Below, piece after piece: positions 50,221 through 62,958 of a DNA stretch of 64,000 nt. The DNA lies in contig NC_046675.1 in NCBI RefSeq assembly GCF_003369915.1, positions 4,340,001 to 4,404,000 on the forward strand, given 5' to 3'. The notes under the pieces are model-generated. The model saw only the letters and a program-made list of their open reading frames with translations, was not told where the DNA came from and ran no database searches. Numbering within the stretch: position 1 is the stretch's first letter; each line of letters opens with the position of its first letter. Source of the stretch: Drosophila miranda (Eukaryota; Arthropoda; Insecta; Diptera; Drosophilidae). A program made the translations under genes and the position numbers.

Positions 50221-52799
50221 GCAGAGTGACTGATGTGGGGTCCAAGGTAATTGAATTTCTTCTAGCTGCTACCAATGAAAATAGTTTAATTGATTGAATC
50301 AGGGCTGCTCCCGGCACAGCCAACGTGTCGTATGCTTGATAATTACAAATCAAATTTGGCCAGTAATAAATCCGACACCCGTGTGTGAATGTTAATTAAA
50401 TGTTCATACATACAATGACGTTGAATGACTGCCATTTATTTGGCAAGCCGCAATCAACAGGAATATTTCCATGTTTGAACTGACTGCCGTGGGGTTTCCT
50501 TTGGCTTTCCTTTGACATCTGCCTGTGGCCACAATTAGAGCTCAATTATAATTGTTACAAATACACTTGCCACAACACTAATACACCCTTCATTTCCTCT
50601 TCCTAAAAGACAAATGAGTCATAATTGGCCTGATTCAAATTCAAATTATGTTTAATAAATTAAATTTAAACATAACAACAACTGAGTTATGACCACCGAT
50701 TACCGATCGATGCTGTAAACAAAATTTATAGTGGAACTGGAAACGAGAGTTTTTATATGTCTTTATAGCTATACATCGACTCGATTGCTTTCATTTTCCA
50801 TGGGGGCTTATCAGAACATCCCTCAAGACTATTAATAATCCTTGTCTCTAGTGCCCCGAATCAACCCGTAATTAAAAGCCAATTAAATTCCATCATGCGT
50901 CCCAGTGGAAGTGCCAGGTAGCAGGACCCCTTTCAGATTATGTTTTCCAAGCCGCAAAGATCCCAGCGCCAAAGAAGCACATAAGAGAACAGAGGACACT
51001 GTTTTTCTTCAGCTTTAAGCCCATTTAACCCCAAGCTAGCCGAAGTTTGCTCTCAGCTTATAGAGTCCTTAAGCAACCGATTTAAAAAAGTTGTCCGAGA
51101 ACAACTGAAATCTATAGTAGATATGCACTTCACCTACATTTCCCAGACTTATGATTAAGATTTTTCAGGCCAGTCACTCAAAAAATTCTCTTTTGCGGGC
51201 AGGCAAGTGTTAATAATTACGCCTCCAGGGCACGCAGCGGAAGCTAGCGGCTGCCACGGTTCCGGTTGCCACATTTATTCCGGAAGGCGTTAATATTTCA
51301 GGAGTCACGACGCCGCCAACAACTTCCAATGACTGCGACGTACTCACATTACCCTCTACGGTAATTATTAAAGGTTAACTGAACCATAAAGAGCATCGGG
51401 AGAGCAAAAATGATTAAAAATTTAAATGCCATCTCGATTTTGAATGCAAATCAAATATGAAACCAAACACGCAATCCGAATTTTCACACACACATGCGCG
51501 ACCGCGAATGGCAAATGAAAGTATAAATTTTTAAGTTATTCGCTCTGGAATTTCATTGGTATGAAAAACAGGAAACGATAAGCTGCCGTGCAGCCATGAC
51601 AAGGCATTTGCGGATAACCTTAGATGGGCGACATATATTTAGAGGGGGAGTCCGAAACAAATTGCTGGTAGCAATATTAATGGCGGCACAGGTGTACCAA
51701 TTTGTTACAGCTGTGCGATAAAGTGTGCGGCCTGCCACTGCAATTAATATCACATGAAATTGGCGTAAATTTACCCAATTTGCCAATCAGTAATTTACTT
51801 TTATCGTGAAAGCCATTTGGGTCATTAGGAATACATATACGTACATATATGATGAATGGAGAGGGAAATGAAAGCGAATACATTAATAATATGAAAGGAA
51901 TAAAGAGCACGAAAATTGCATTAGCAGGAAGGGAAATGTGAGGCTTATTCATTTGCCAAATTAACCTATAATTTATGCAGAACTCTTCTCAGTGCCATAG
52001 GTTAAGTACTTATTCTTAGTGTTGCCTTGGCCCCATCAATCCGACCTTGACAATGCAACCTTGATAGATGCCTATCGTACCGAAATGCGGTTGTCAAGCC
52101 ACAATCACAAAAGCCCAAATAGGACTTTACGAGCACATACAATCTGGTGGGAGATGCAGTAATTAAATAAAATATTAACCATTCTCAAATCTCTGATTCA
52201 GTTGCAGTTTTTGCTCTAGCTCTCTCAGAGCCCCGTCTCGAGTCTAGCTCTTGGCATTGCGGCTCGCCTTGATGAGTTTGTCAGTGGCAAACATATGTTG
52301 CCCCACACAAAGATACACTGCAACACATACACACCAGCACTGTACCGAAATCCCAGCCAAATGCGCAACAAGGCAAATAGTCAAGGCAAACAAATTATGA
52401 AAAAAGCAACTAAGAAATGAGTAGTCGAAAAAAAAACCTCAGAAATATGCAGCTGACGATGTTAATGTGGAAAAAATTTCCCTAGTTTTTTTTTCTTGTA
52501 ACATACGTACAGAATGCAGGCATGTTGCAGCCATTGAAGGTCATCTGTGAAAAGCGAATGTGCTCTATAAGGCAATGACGTCATCGGCGTGCTAATGCAA
52601 ATGGTCGCCAGGGGGGCGGACATCTTGAGGGAGATGTCAAAGCACTTTTGCCACGTGTGATAGTGTGTGTGAGTGTATGCCATGCTAATGCAATTTTCCC
52701 CAAAAAAAAGAGGAGTAGGTGGTAGAGGGTGGCATATATGCCATGGCCGGAAGTCAGCCATAATTGCAGCATGGCTTTGAAGCCTAACATGCACTAGTA

Positions 52800-52816
52800 T
52801 GTGTGTGTGTGTGTGT
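52800..52816. repeat. (TG)n microsatellite
   Basis: Uninterrupted TG dinucleotide run in intergenic sequence. Confidence 0.9.
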
Positions 52817-53436
52817 CGTCCTGCCCGTGCTGATTAGCAGAGCTATGAGGGTGCTTAAATTAACGTCAATCTTCATTTAAGCCCTGGCTTTCATTTTCAT
52901 TGCAGTTGCTTTGTCATTTGTTGTACCGTTTTTGGGCTTTTCTTTTTTCGGGTACGCTGGATTTTTTTTTTGGTTTTTTTTTCCCAATTTTGGCTTAGTT
53001 CCAAGAAATGTTTATGATTTTTCAGCAGCAAGCCAGCCATCCAGCCACAGTCCAATTAAAGTTGCTGTGTTGTCGCTGTCGACTTGGCGTGCGCCGGTTT
53101 TCATTTTCACTATGCGGCTGTTGCACGATACATTTTTTTTTCTACCGAATACATTTAACGTTCCGTATGTTTCGTCATTTTAATTATACGTTTTGAGACT
53201 AAAATTTAAATCGATACCACTTTTATTCGTCCAGTTATTGGGGAAAATTCTAAAAAAAGTGTCGGTGAAAAACGCATCGTTATACAGCAGATAACTGGTT
53301 GCCGTTGTTGCACAATTTTGGTGGCTGCAGTGCTGGAAAATTAGCATCTGTCGTCCAGGGCAGTCGGCCGTCTAGTTCTCTCGAGCTCCTTCATATTTCA
53401 GTGACCCGCCAAGTAATAATGCGCATACGCCTCGTT

Positions 53437-54012
53437 TCACGGCGTCCCACAAATTGAACTTAGCGCGTCGTCTGCTCGGCTTGCCGCATTTTCAATGCTT
53501 AAATGGGTTTCTTGGGAGGGAGAAAAATGGTAAAGTGATGGCAGAATAATTGTATCATTATAATGTAGAGCAGCTTTAAGGGAAGGAGATTTTAATGGAG
53601 ACTGGAACGTTTCTTTATGAAAAAGTCTTTTAAGGGGCAACAATATCGAGTGGGTGTTAGTTCTTCGTACTTTCGTACTCCTCTCAACACATATGCACAT
53701 TCTTTCAGCTGATAAGTAAGCGGCGCAAACACACGCACACGCACTAACATATAGACACTTGCACTCAGAGCCAACTGCTCTTTCGGGGCGACACGCTTTT
53801 AATGCATTTCCTGCAAAAGCTTGCACCACTCGCCACTCGCACTTGCTCGGCAGCGCACTAAAGACTGCCTGGCGTGCCACACCATACCACACCACACCAC
53901 ACACTCGGCGATATTCTTTTGAGAGTGTGCCATGAGCCACGAGCTCATTTCGTGTCACAGATTCTTGTTTATTTACCGGTTTAAGCAGCGTTCCGTTCTC
54001 TCTTTTTTTCAT
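53437..54012 (-). CDS. Candidate orphan ORF (191 codons), unproven
   Basis: An ATG-started ORF of 191 codons on the minus strand in gene-free DNA. The chain is basic, with a cysteine/valine-rich centre that partly reflects an underlying TGTG/GCGTGT low-complexity tract at about 53725-53760 and CCACAC repeats at 53880-53903. Codon usage is not biased like the confirmed genes. No domain, signal peptide or splice pattern supports it. Most likely a chance ORF. Confidence 0.1.
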   Translation of the reverse strand: MKKRENGTLLKPVNKQESVTRNELVAHGTLSKEYRRVCGVVWYGVARQAVFSALPSKCEWRVVQAFAGNALKACRPERAVGSECKCLYVSACACVCAAYLSAERMCICVERSTKVRRTNTHSILLPLKRLFHKETFQSPLKSPSLKAALHYNDTIILPSLYHFSPSQETHLSIENAASRADDALSSICGTP

Positions 54013-57000
54013 GTTGCAAGCTTAAAGGAAAAATCGCAGCACGTGAACATGTCAAAGTGTTGCACGTTGGAGAGTGTGTGGGAATGTCTTACTTTAATGC
54101 AGCTCCAGACATATGCAAACGTTTTCCCAGTGCAGTACATCTACAACATCCATAATCATGCATCAGATGCCAGAGCAGAGGGAGCGCTAGGAGCTGCATT
54201 AGGAGTATCACCCAGAGAGAAGCATAAGTAGAAGCATCAGCAGCATCTACTCGTATAGAGAGATCTTAGAGTCAATTCCAGAGCTGGCATAGAGAAATTG
54301 CCGACACTTAGAGGCCAAATGGAGCTGCTTAAAAGCGTTGAATGGAGTATCTGTTACTTATTGACTTATATGTGCGATTTGTCTGCCAATCTTCTGGCTC
54401 TGATGATAAAATCAATAAGAGGATAAAATAAATTTCTAGAGTACTTTTGTGCATCTCTCTCTTTGAATTTTTCTTCTTATCGCTGGCACAATTTACCCAA
54501 GCAAATCGGTTGCCTTTTTTATGCCCCATAATTTGGCTTTAATTAATTTCGGACAAAGCACAAACTTCTTGCACAAATTCCAGAAAATTGCTCCGTCTAG
54601 GGCCCCTAGTGGCTGTGGTTGGTTGCTCAAACAATTGGCCAAGTTGACTGCGTCTTGGCCTACTGCTTTCTGGAAAGTTTCTATTGTTAATCAAATTGAC
54701 TTTAAGTGCAAGTTTTTTACCCCAAATTAACAGCCCCATAATAAATGTTCCCCAAAACATAGTTTTTGTTCTTGCAGAGTTTATTTTCGGGAACTAATTA
54801 AGTTAAAATTGGAGAGGGGTTCAACTGGCCAACAAATGCATACTAAATGAAGGCATTAAAAGTGCACTCACAAGGCCGCTTGATGAATGTTTGAGTGTGC
54901 GATTGCCCAAGTGACACGTTGATATGGAACAAGCCTTAAATTATTTAAAATATGTTGCCGTCTGAGTGGGCGAAATCTCAGACGGTGAGGGGAGTTTCTG
55001 TGCTAGACCAAACAGCCGTGAGGAAAGTTAAAGAAAAAGGTAAAACAGGAGTAGTGGAAAAATAAACGAATGCAAAATGTCACCGGCAGTTGTGGCTGGG
55101 CTTGCAATTTTTATTTTATGCTCACAAATGCGCGTGAAAGTAACAAAGGAAGGGGCACACACACACACATCTGTAAGGAAACATACATACAGGTAGTGCA
55201 TATAGATATGTATGGATATATGCCAAGTGTAGCTTACAGTGTGTACAGGCGACAAATCCTTGAGACCCTCAATTTCAGTCTCATCCATGTGGGCGGCCTG
55301 TAGTGGCAATCGGCCGGGCGAAGGACACACGAAGAACAAGGTGCCGCCGCCGCCTGGGCTGTCAGTGACGTAAGCACAGCGGGCGGGTATATTATTTTGT
55401 AAGAGAGCGGGTTTAAGGACATGTAAACACATGTAAACTGACACATCAGCCAGAGCGATGAACAAACCAGACAAAAGAGAACCATGTTGCATGTAAAATA
55501 CAACTTGAACTACCAAAAAAATACAATTTTGTGGCATTTTTTGTGTCGTTTTCTGTCTCCCTTTGAGTCAACTACAGCTCGCAAAAAAAGAATCTCACGT
55601 ATGCATGAAGTCTGGTAATTGCGTTGGTCTCTAGGGCACACAGAAACAGAGACGACTCCTTCTGGAAGTCAACGCACAAAGTGTCTGCCACAAGCTATAA
55701 AGTATTTCGCATAAATAATTGATTAATGCCACAAGCCTGTTGATGGTTGACACAGTGTCAAGATATAGTTTATTTATAGGTAGCATAAAACCAAAGGGAA
55801 AACCCAGCCTTAAGAAAAAGGTGAGGGAGAAGTGGTTAAGAATTTTAAGGGCGAGGAGTAACTGAAAGGATGCACATCACGGACACTTCTGTATCGACTC
55901 ATTTCTTGAAGCTGATTGAAAGCTTACATATATGCATGTACAATATGCTGTAAGAGGCTTGAAACAAATATTGCCCTCCATTTAAAGCATCTGGATAAAA
56001 TTTAAGTGCTTTTATTTTTCCTCGACTTAATATGAAAAAAATATAAAAATTTCCAACATAATATTAGGAAAAGAAATAAAATTTCCAATCTTTTAATCAT
56101 AAGCATTTAAGAATAACAAAAAGAAAAAATGACTGGAAATACTATAAGCTTCGAGGGCATTAAAATTGCATTTAATTTGATACAAATTCAATGCGATATG
56201 CAGTATATAGTGTCAGAATGCACATATCATGCTTCATTTATCATTCACTTATCACGTGGCAGTTCCACATCCACCTAACACCATCATATACACATGGAAA
56301 TCCACCTAGCCATAACTAGCGAGCGAGTCGGAACGTACGATATTACGGTCGTCGACGCCATTGTGTGTTCATGTTCAGACACGTCATCGATACTAATTCA
56401 ATAAACAATGCAAAATGTCTGGCATTGTTGGGGCTGGCTGGCATCCACCAGTTTCGCAACTTTGCACACTTTTCCAAACTGTTTGTGTGTCTGTTTTCTT
56501 GGCAAACAAACCAGAAAAAAGATTGGAAATTACGTGAAAATGCAAACATCACAACAAATCAGCATATTCGATGAGCAGCCACAGACTCCCTTTGCAGCAG
56601 GGCAAGGCGAGGGCGGACGTAAACAACTTGAAGCTTGGAGAGGATAACATTCGATTTTCGATTTGAATTTATTATTTTTGTGCTGTCTCGCTGCCATGTA
56701 TTCGTTTGTATTCATTCATTCGTTTGCATAAAGCGCGTCGAGTCCCTGTTTTGCATGTGACAAATGCAAATCCCGAAAAAGTATGCTACAGTTTATGTCA
56801 AAGCTTATTATGCCGCTCACCGACTCGAAAGAAGAGTCATCCTCACACTGATACGTAACCGTACCACTGAGAAACACATTCATACATCTGCTGTGTTGTG
56901 TTTTTTGCCTACACTTGAAGTGGGTATTAGGGTATGGACTAGATGTTTTGAATGCAGGGATGGGTGGTTCCTGATCAGGAGCAGTATTGAAGTTTTTAAG

Positions 57001-60000
57001 CAAGATCAACTGTGAAAATACCCCTCTTTTGGCTGCCAGCATAAGTCGTAACCGGCTAGATCAACATAGACTTGAGTCTTGGTGAGAGCCTCTCTTACAC
57101 TCCTGAACAATGTCTATTACAACTCCATAATTTTCCATTAGATATAATTTTACACTGCCAAGCCGAATCTCTGGAATTTGGGCTACTATAACGAATACCT
57201 GCCATGGAATCTATCGGCTAAGAAACTGAGAAGTCACAGAGGATTAGAAGGATCCAGGGTATCCAAAACTTCGAGCCACTTAGCTATCCGTTCCCTCTCG
57301 TTATTGCTTTGGTGTTTGGATTGTTAATGGAAGACAAACGTTATCGGTTTCAGGCACATACAGCAACAGCCGAAAGGCAGAAGGGGGAGAGCAACAAACT
57401 AAATACAAATAAATGTATTTGCCCAAACGTTTTGTTATCCACAAATTCAATTTGCATGTTATGTATCATTTAGAATTCAATTTTTGCTGCCCCGTTTTTG
57501 TCGCCTTTTAAAAAATGAATTGAATTTTCCTTCTGTCATACGAGGAGCACGAGTAGCAGTAGCAGTTGCCTGGAGCCATATGCAAACTATGGAAAACTCC
57601 TCCTAGCTGGCATAGTTAATTTTCCCCCATTAGTCGAGCAAAATAGCCAAAAAATGTTAGCCAAATATTTGCATCGGGCACTGACATTGTTGGCTCACCC
57701 AGAGTCAACAGCAAAATGCCGGAGCTCGAAGGAGCTTCAAGAATTTCCTTGAGACAAATTGCTCAAAATTTGATGCAAAGCCAAACAGCGTGAGGCAATG
57801 GAGGAGGACTGTCAGCAGTCCGTGACCGTTTGTTGGGTCTCCCTTCAGCCCGGGACATGGCCGGGACATGCCTCATCCCAGCACAAAGAGAAATATGATG
57901 CATTGCTGGTCAGTCTTTCAGCTGGGGATTTCGTTCCCATGCTTCCATTTGCACAACTCCGCAATGCCTTGTAGCCGTAACTGCAGCAACTCTTTGCGCA
58001 ATGCTAGCTCTAATTTCACCAGTTTATTTGCTGTAATTATTGCTCTAGGCTTTCATTCGACAGAACGTACAGTGTCTAAGGCTATTTCAGTAATTAGCAC
58101 CACACCCGCAGCCCACACAAAAAGGAACTCGTACCTTACCTGCATGGCTGACAGGAGATATCTGCTGATCAGGTATTGTTGCTCATTTCAACACGTGATT
58201 AGAGCATTTTCTGTTGCTCAATTAAATGAACCTGATATGTGGTTACATAGCCATTGTTTCGGCCTTATTAATGAGGATAATTCGCAAACGAATTGATAAT
58301 GAAGCTGAACAGGATTTGGTGTTGTTGTACAGCGTTCTAAATCAATGAATTTCGTTTCTCTGTTAGATATTTTCGCTTTAATTGCACTTATAAGCGTTTT
58401 CCAAACATAATCAACCATTATTGGGAAATCTCCAACAGATTTCTGTACCATTTTCATGCCCCTTTAAAAACTTAAATGCTGGGCGAAATCTGTTTTTTTT
58501 TTCGGGCGCTATCCGTTTGTATATTTCTGGTGGCACAGACTGCCTCGATATCAAAGCCATGGCGGCTTATTCTTCATTCCCATTTTTTTTTTGGCGTGCG
58601 TGAAGAACGGCAAACACACGTGTTGGCATAGAGAGGGGGTGAAATGGACAGATGGGCCTAGGGCTAAGTCTCCGGTTTGTTTGTTCACGGTGCACGCAAA
58701 TATTTTCTTGATTTTTCGCTTGGGCTTCCGTCGGTTTTTTTTTCTACTTGGCAGGCCTGGTTCACGTCTATTTTCCAACTCGTTGGGGTCGAAAGTCATC
58801 ATCATTAGCCTTTTGCCTTCTACGCATATACATATATGCTTCTTATGCCTGCAATTAGCCAGCCTGCTTAACCAACTTTCTTGGCCCATAAGAACTCCTC
58901 AGAAAAAAATGTTTTCTCAACTACAGAAATACCGACCACAAACACTTAAATTTGTACTGCAAGCGACGTCGCACATTTCCGTACTTTTTTAATTAAAACA
59001 TAATCTATTTATTGGGCGCCTTGAAGACAAGTTGTAGGAACAATTTAATTTAATTAAGCGCATCTGAGAGTACGAGTTCTTGGCACGGTCGTATGCGGGT
59101 TCAGCCAACCTTGAAATGGCTTTGTGTTCCCGGTTTTTGGCCAAGTTTAGTTGCAAAATGAAATCAAATTAGCCGGCTACCGTGTTTTATGATGTTATTA
59201 CAAATGTTTTCGCCCATTTTCACTAAACCAGATGAAAGAGCAGTAACATCATTCACCCTTAATGTTGCCGCGGATTAAGAGGTCTGGGAGGATACCCAGT
59301 CTCACCTTATTTTATAAACTTTTACAATTTGCATTTGCCAAAACGTTTCAAGCTCGCTTTAAGCTGCCAACACTATTCCCCACGCTAGGCTTATGTGTTT
59401 TATCCACCCTCCAGCGACAGTGCAGATATCATGTGTTCTGTGTTAGCCCATATCCTCTGGGCTAATATAAAACTAAAATAATAAATGACAAGAACGTGAC
59501 TCGACATTTGCGGTGTCTGTCAGATTTTTTTGCGGTTTGAGTAAAAAATCTTTTCTTTGATAGCTAAGTGGTGGCTGAGTTTTAAAGTTGGGGATTTGTT
59601 GACTGAGTGACTGTTCCTCGCAGTACAGTTGTAGAGGTATTGTGCAATGCAAAGCTAGTTTTAAGTCCACTGTTATGTTTAGTGGAGACACAGACACTTT
59701 TGAGGCGTTTTAGATGCCCTGCTTCATGATGTATGTAAAAGACGTGTAAAATTACGTTGTTACACGCAAGAAATGTAGATATATGAAGAACATGTATATT
59801 TTTTGGTCTGTCCGTTATGGGGAATATCACTATATATATGTATGGTAGGTAGTGGTATAGATATAATGTAATGTAGTAAAAAGATTACATTTTTTTAATG
59901 CACATTTATTTATTTTATTTACATTGTATTCATATTTTACATATCTATTTATAATTATAATTAGTAAACTAATCGCAAAGTCTTTTGAAAGATTAATTGA

Positions 60001-60666
60001 AAGATTGTAAATACTTTAAAAAGAATAAAATCATGTTTGCGAGATCTAAAGGTTCTCGAAATAAAATAAATACATAATCAGACGAACAAGTAATTTATTG
60101 ATATTAAAAAAAATCAAAAAAATTAAAAGCTTTTCCAAAAATTTATCTAATTATGAGATAAATTTCAAGGGGCTTGAATGATCGACAGAGCCGAACTAAG
60201 GCTTGACTTTGCTTAGATGTTATTTGGAATTTATAAAACTAACTAAATGGACGACAATTGCTAACAATGAAATGTGATTTTCTATATCGCTCCTTACCTT
60301 CAACCGTTTTAGTTTTCCCCCCTCATACTGCGAGCCCCAGCTGACATTTTCAAAACTTTGGTCAACTTACAATTTGCTGCAAGTTGGCAAAATTTCACGA
60401 AAAAAAAAACCCTAAAGTTTTTCTATTTTGCTTTCTCTATCGGCTATACGGAAATAGTTTTTTCCTGTTCCTCTGGACCTTGGCATCGATTGATTTCTGG
60501 GCAAATGATTTGCAGCACAAAAACTACGAGCCGTACGCTGTACGAATGCCCCAACGCAGCGGACTGAATGGACATGAGTGTTTGTTGGGTGGGGGGAGGC
60601 AGTGTCCATAGTCGTGTCTGTAACCTTATCCATGTCTCTAAGCACCCATCATCCGGACCAAGAGCT
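54013..60666. other. Gene-poor region, last part
   Basis: No recognisable gene. It holds an isolated GC-rich exon-like segment near 55238-55380 (minus strand). A strongly AT-rich tract at about 59,820-60,180 includes TTTATT at 60093, which read on the minus strand is AATAAA and could end the transcript of the neighbouring minus-strand gene. Confidence 0.45.
59820..60180. other. AT-rich tract with a possible minus-strand poly(A) signal
   Basis: About 360 bp dominated by A and T, with several TTTATT words (AATAAA on the minus strand), for example near 60093. Placed 0.5-0.8 kb beyond the stop of the minus-strand gene, it is a plausible 3' end for that transcript. Confidence 0.35.
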
Positions 60667-62958
60667 TTAGGAGGTTTCGCTGGCGCCGTACAGCAGATTG
60701 TCCAGTTTTAATTTGTTGATGTGGTCGCCGCGGGCCCCATGTCCTGGCCGTCCCCAAAACGTTTCGAAGGTGTCGAAATGCTGATTGCACAGGTCCCGGT
60801 CCAGTTGCTTCGAGACGGAAACGGAGCGGCGGTTCTGCGATATTTGGACATTCAAGTCGTGGAGATAGCGCATATCGGCGGCCGTTTGAATCCTGCATCG
60901 AATCGCATGTGGAAGATGATGTTCATGGGTTGGTGGGCAGCAATTTTGGTTGGTTGGTTGTTTGGTGTTGGTTATAAAGTGATTTCATTTCGTTTTTAAC
61001 GTTTGGTTTGGTTTGGTTTTCAGGGTTTTTGGAATTGTAAACGATTTTCGGTTTGGATCGGTTCGTTTCGTTTCGTTTTGCACGGGGATACATAGAAGAT
61101 TGGTATTATGATTTGGTTTTTGTTGGTTTAGTTTTGTTTTTGGTATTTGGTTTTTGGTGAGATTGGGTTTGCTCTTTTGGTTGCTATACTTTCACTTGGA
61201 TTACAATGGATATTTTCTTTTTGCTGAATAAGCCGAGAAGAAGTGGGGGTAGAGAAACCATTAACAATGCAAAATGATAGACTTAAAAGACGGGGGGTCG
61301 GGTAAGTGGCAAGCGGATTGTTTTGCTATCTTTTCTTTTCAATATGGCGCAGAGCAAGCAAATGAGAAACGGAAATGGAAGTGTGGGGGGTATGCTAGGG
61401 GGAAATATGGGCTGGACGAATGCCTAACGAATGTGCAATGTGAGCCGCTTGAGGCAGCAGCCCGTGGCCGTGGCTGTGGGGCAATCGCAGCTGCAACATT
61501 GCAGCTTGCAGCTCAGATTCTTGGGCAGCCGCTTCATGTGGCCGATGTTCTTGATGATGCTGTTGATGCACTTGATCTGGGTCGGTTGACTGTTCTTGGG
61601 CTTGTGCTTGGATGCGTACCTATCATGCGAGGGCGTCCTCTTGGTCACATCCGTGCTGGACAGGCTGATCGGCCGATGCATGCCCCGTCGTCGCGCCAGA
61701 AGTGGCACCAGCTCCACGCCCCCGCCCTCGCCGTTGCAATCGTTGCCCCCATTGGTGGCGCTGACATTGGGCGTGGCTGTGCTGGTGTCACCGCGGGCCA
61801 TGCGTGGACACAGCCTGATGGGCTTGCAGTCCTCCGGTTTTAGGTGGTGCACCATCTTGGGTGGGGCAGGCGGCAGCGCCCTCTTACAAGGCGGCGGCGG
61901 CGGCGGCTTCAGCGGGCTGTTCATGGCGGGGCAGGTGCAGGTGCAGTGCTCGCAGCATCGCTGCGGCTTCGGCGGTTTGTTGGGTCTCGATTTGCGGAAT
62001 GTGTTTTTCTCCGCCGGAGTCACAGGATTGTCCTGATCAAGTTCCTTGAGCATTTCCTTGTTTGTCCAGCCCTGTAAGAAAGAGGTTTATTACCCAAAAG
62101 GTGAGATCGGGATGGTGGATTCCTTACCAACGATTTCATGAATGTATTTCCCACTTCCTTGGGACTGCGCCAGGGCTTGCCCCCAGGCCCTGGCTTGCCC
62201 CACGGCTCCTTACAGGGCTAAACCAAGAGAAAAGAATATATAATTAGTAAGGCCACGCCCCTGGATGCATAATAAATGCCGCTCACCGGCTTTTCTAGCT
62301 TCGCCTGCAGGCGCTTCTTCTGCGAGGCAAGCTTCTCCTGGAGCGGACACCGCTGGTCGCTCTCGCTGACGACGATCTTCTCGAGGAGCGGCTTACCCTT
62401 GCAGGGCGGCGAGGGCTTGTACCGCAGCTCGATATCCACGTGTCCTTTATTGCGAAACGACATTGAAGGATGCTCTTTCAGCTGGATGTGCAGACTCTCA
62501 CCATTGGCATTCTTGGCCAGGCCAACGCCCACTCCTGCGCCATGCTTGTGGGGGATTTCCCTCTCACAGATTGTCACGGTGCTGCTCCGGGGTCCGCTCT
62601 CCTGTAAATGGTGTACGGAATGGGCATGGCCCAGACGACCCCCTGGCGGAGCCGGCGGCGGATGGTGATGATGATGATGGTGATAGGCAGCCAGCGGATT
62701 GTTCGGGCACTTTTTCTGCACGGAAAAGTAGTCGTTGTAGCGACACGGCTGCAGGGAGTTCATCCGGTGAGCAGTGGTCTGGGGGATGCACTTTTCGATT
62801 AGCGTAGTGCTTTGGGAATCAGCTGAAGAGGGACTACTTGCCACGGTTGGTGTGGAATGAAGACCAACGGCTGTGATATCCTTGCGGCGTACTTCTATAT
62901 TGGGAGCTCCCCCTCCCGGTCGACCCCAAGGGCAATGCTGTAGGAAGAGGTCGTAGTA
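60667..62958 (-). CDS. Unrecognised protein with three Trp-Gly-Pro-rich motifs (3' part of gene)
   Basis: Minus-strand exons are 62958-62287 (224 codons), 62217-62128 (30 codons) and 62071 onward, all in phase 0 with good GT-AG borders. Exon 3 either reads to a stop at 61424 (215 codons) or, from a donor at 61619, splices to a last exon 60892-60667 (74 codons plus stop). Third positions are strongly G/C-biased, so these are real coding exons. I do not recognise the family. Three related motifs occur: CPWGRPGGGAP (W at 62928), EPWGKPGPGGKPW (W at 62202) and TFWGRPGHGARG (W at 60756). Exon 1 also has seven consecutive His followed by Pro. Exon 3 has a Cys cluster, CCEHCTCTC, and a PPPPPP stretch. 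No signal peptide or membrane segment is visible. The N-terminus is missing: exon 62958 begins at an acceptor (CTTCCAG) and the preceding exon lies beyond the window or was not found. Confidence 0.85.
60899..61423 (-). other. Intron or 3' UTR of the unrecognised gene, with a TTTGG-rich tract
   Basis: Between the long-form stop codon and the last exon. At about 60,940-61,160 the plus strand is dominated by GGTTT/TTTGG words, a polypurine-polypyrimidine-like bias. No coding bias. Depending on the isoform it is intron (61619-60893) or 3' UTR. Confidence 0.5.

Larger units (their letters stand above)
48103..53436. other. Gene-poor region, middle part
   Basis: No gene can be supported. There are simple repeats such as CGCCAT units (48600-48620), a TGAT/GATT run (50203-50220) and a GT run (52800-52816). 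The rest is intron- or intergenic-like fly sequence. Confidence 0.5.

Noticed and set aside
55028..55537. 169-codon minus-strand ORF as a whole gene
   Set aside because: Much of it is translated TGTG-type low complexity; only the short GC-rich piece ending at the GTAAGC donor was kept as a weak exon candidate.
61274..62036. Long plus-strand ORFs (189 and 146 codons) at the right end
   Set aside because: They are antisense to the strongly codon-biased minus-strand exons and mirror their GC-rich third positions; no independent splice or start signals.
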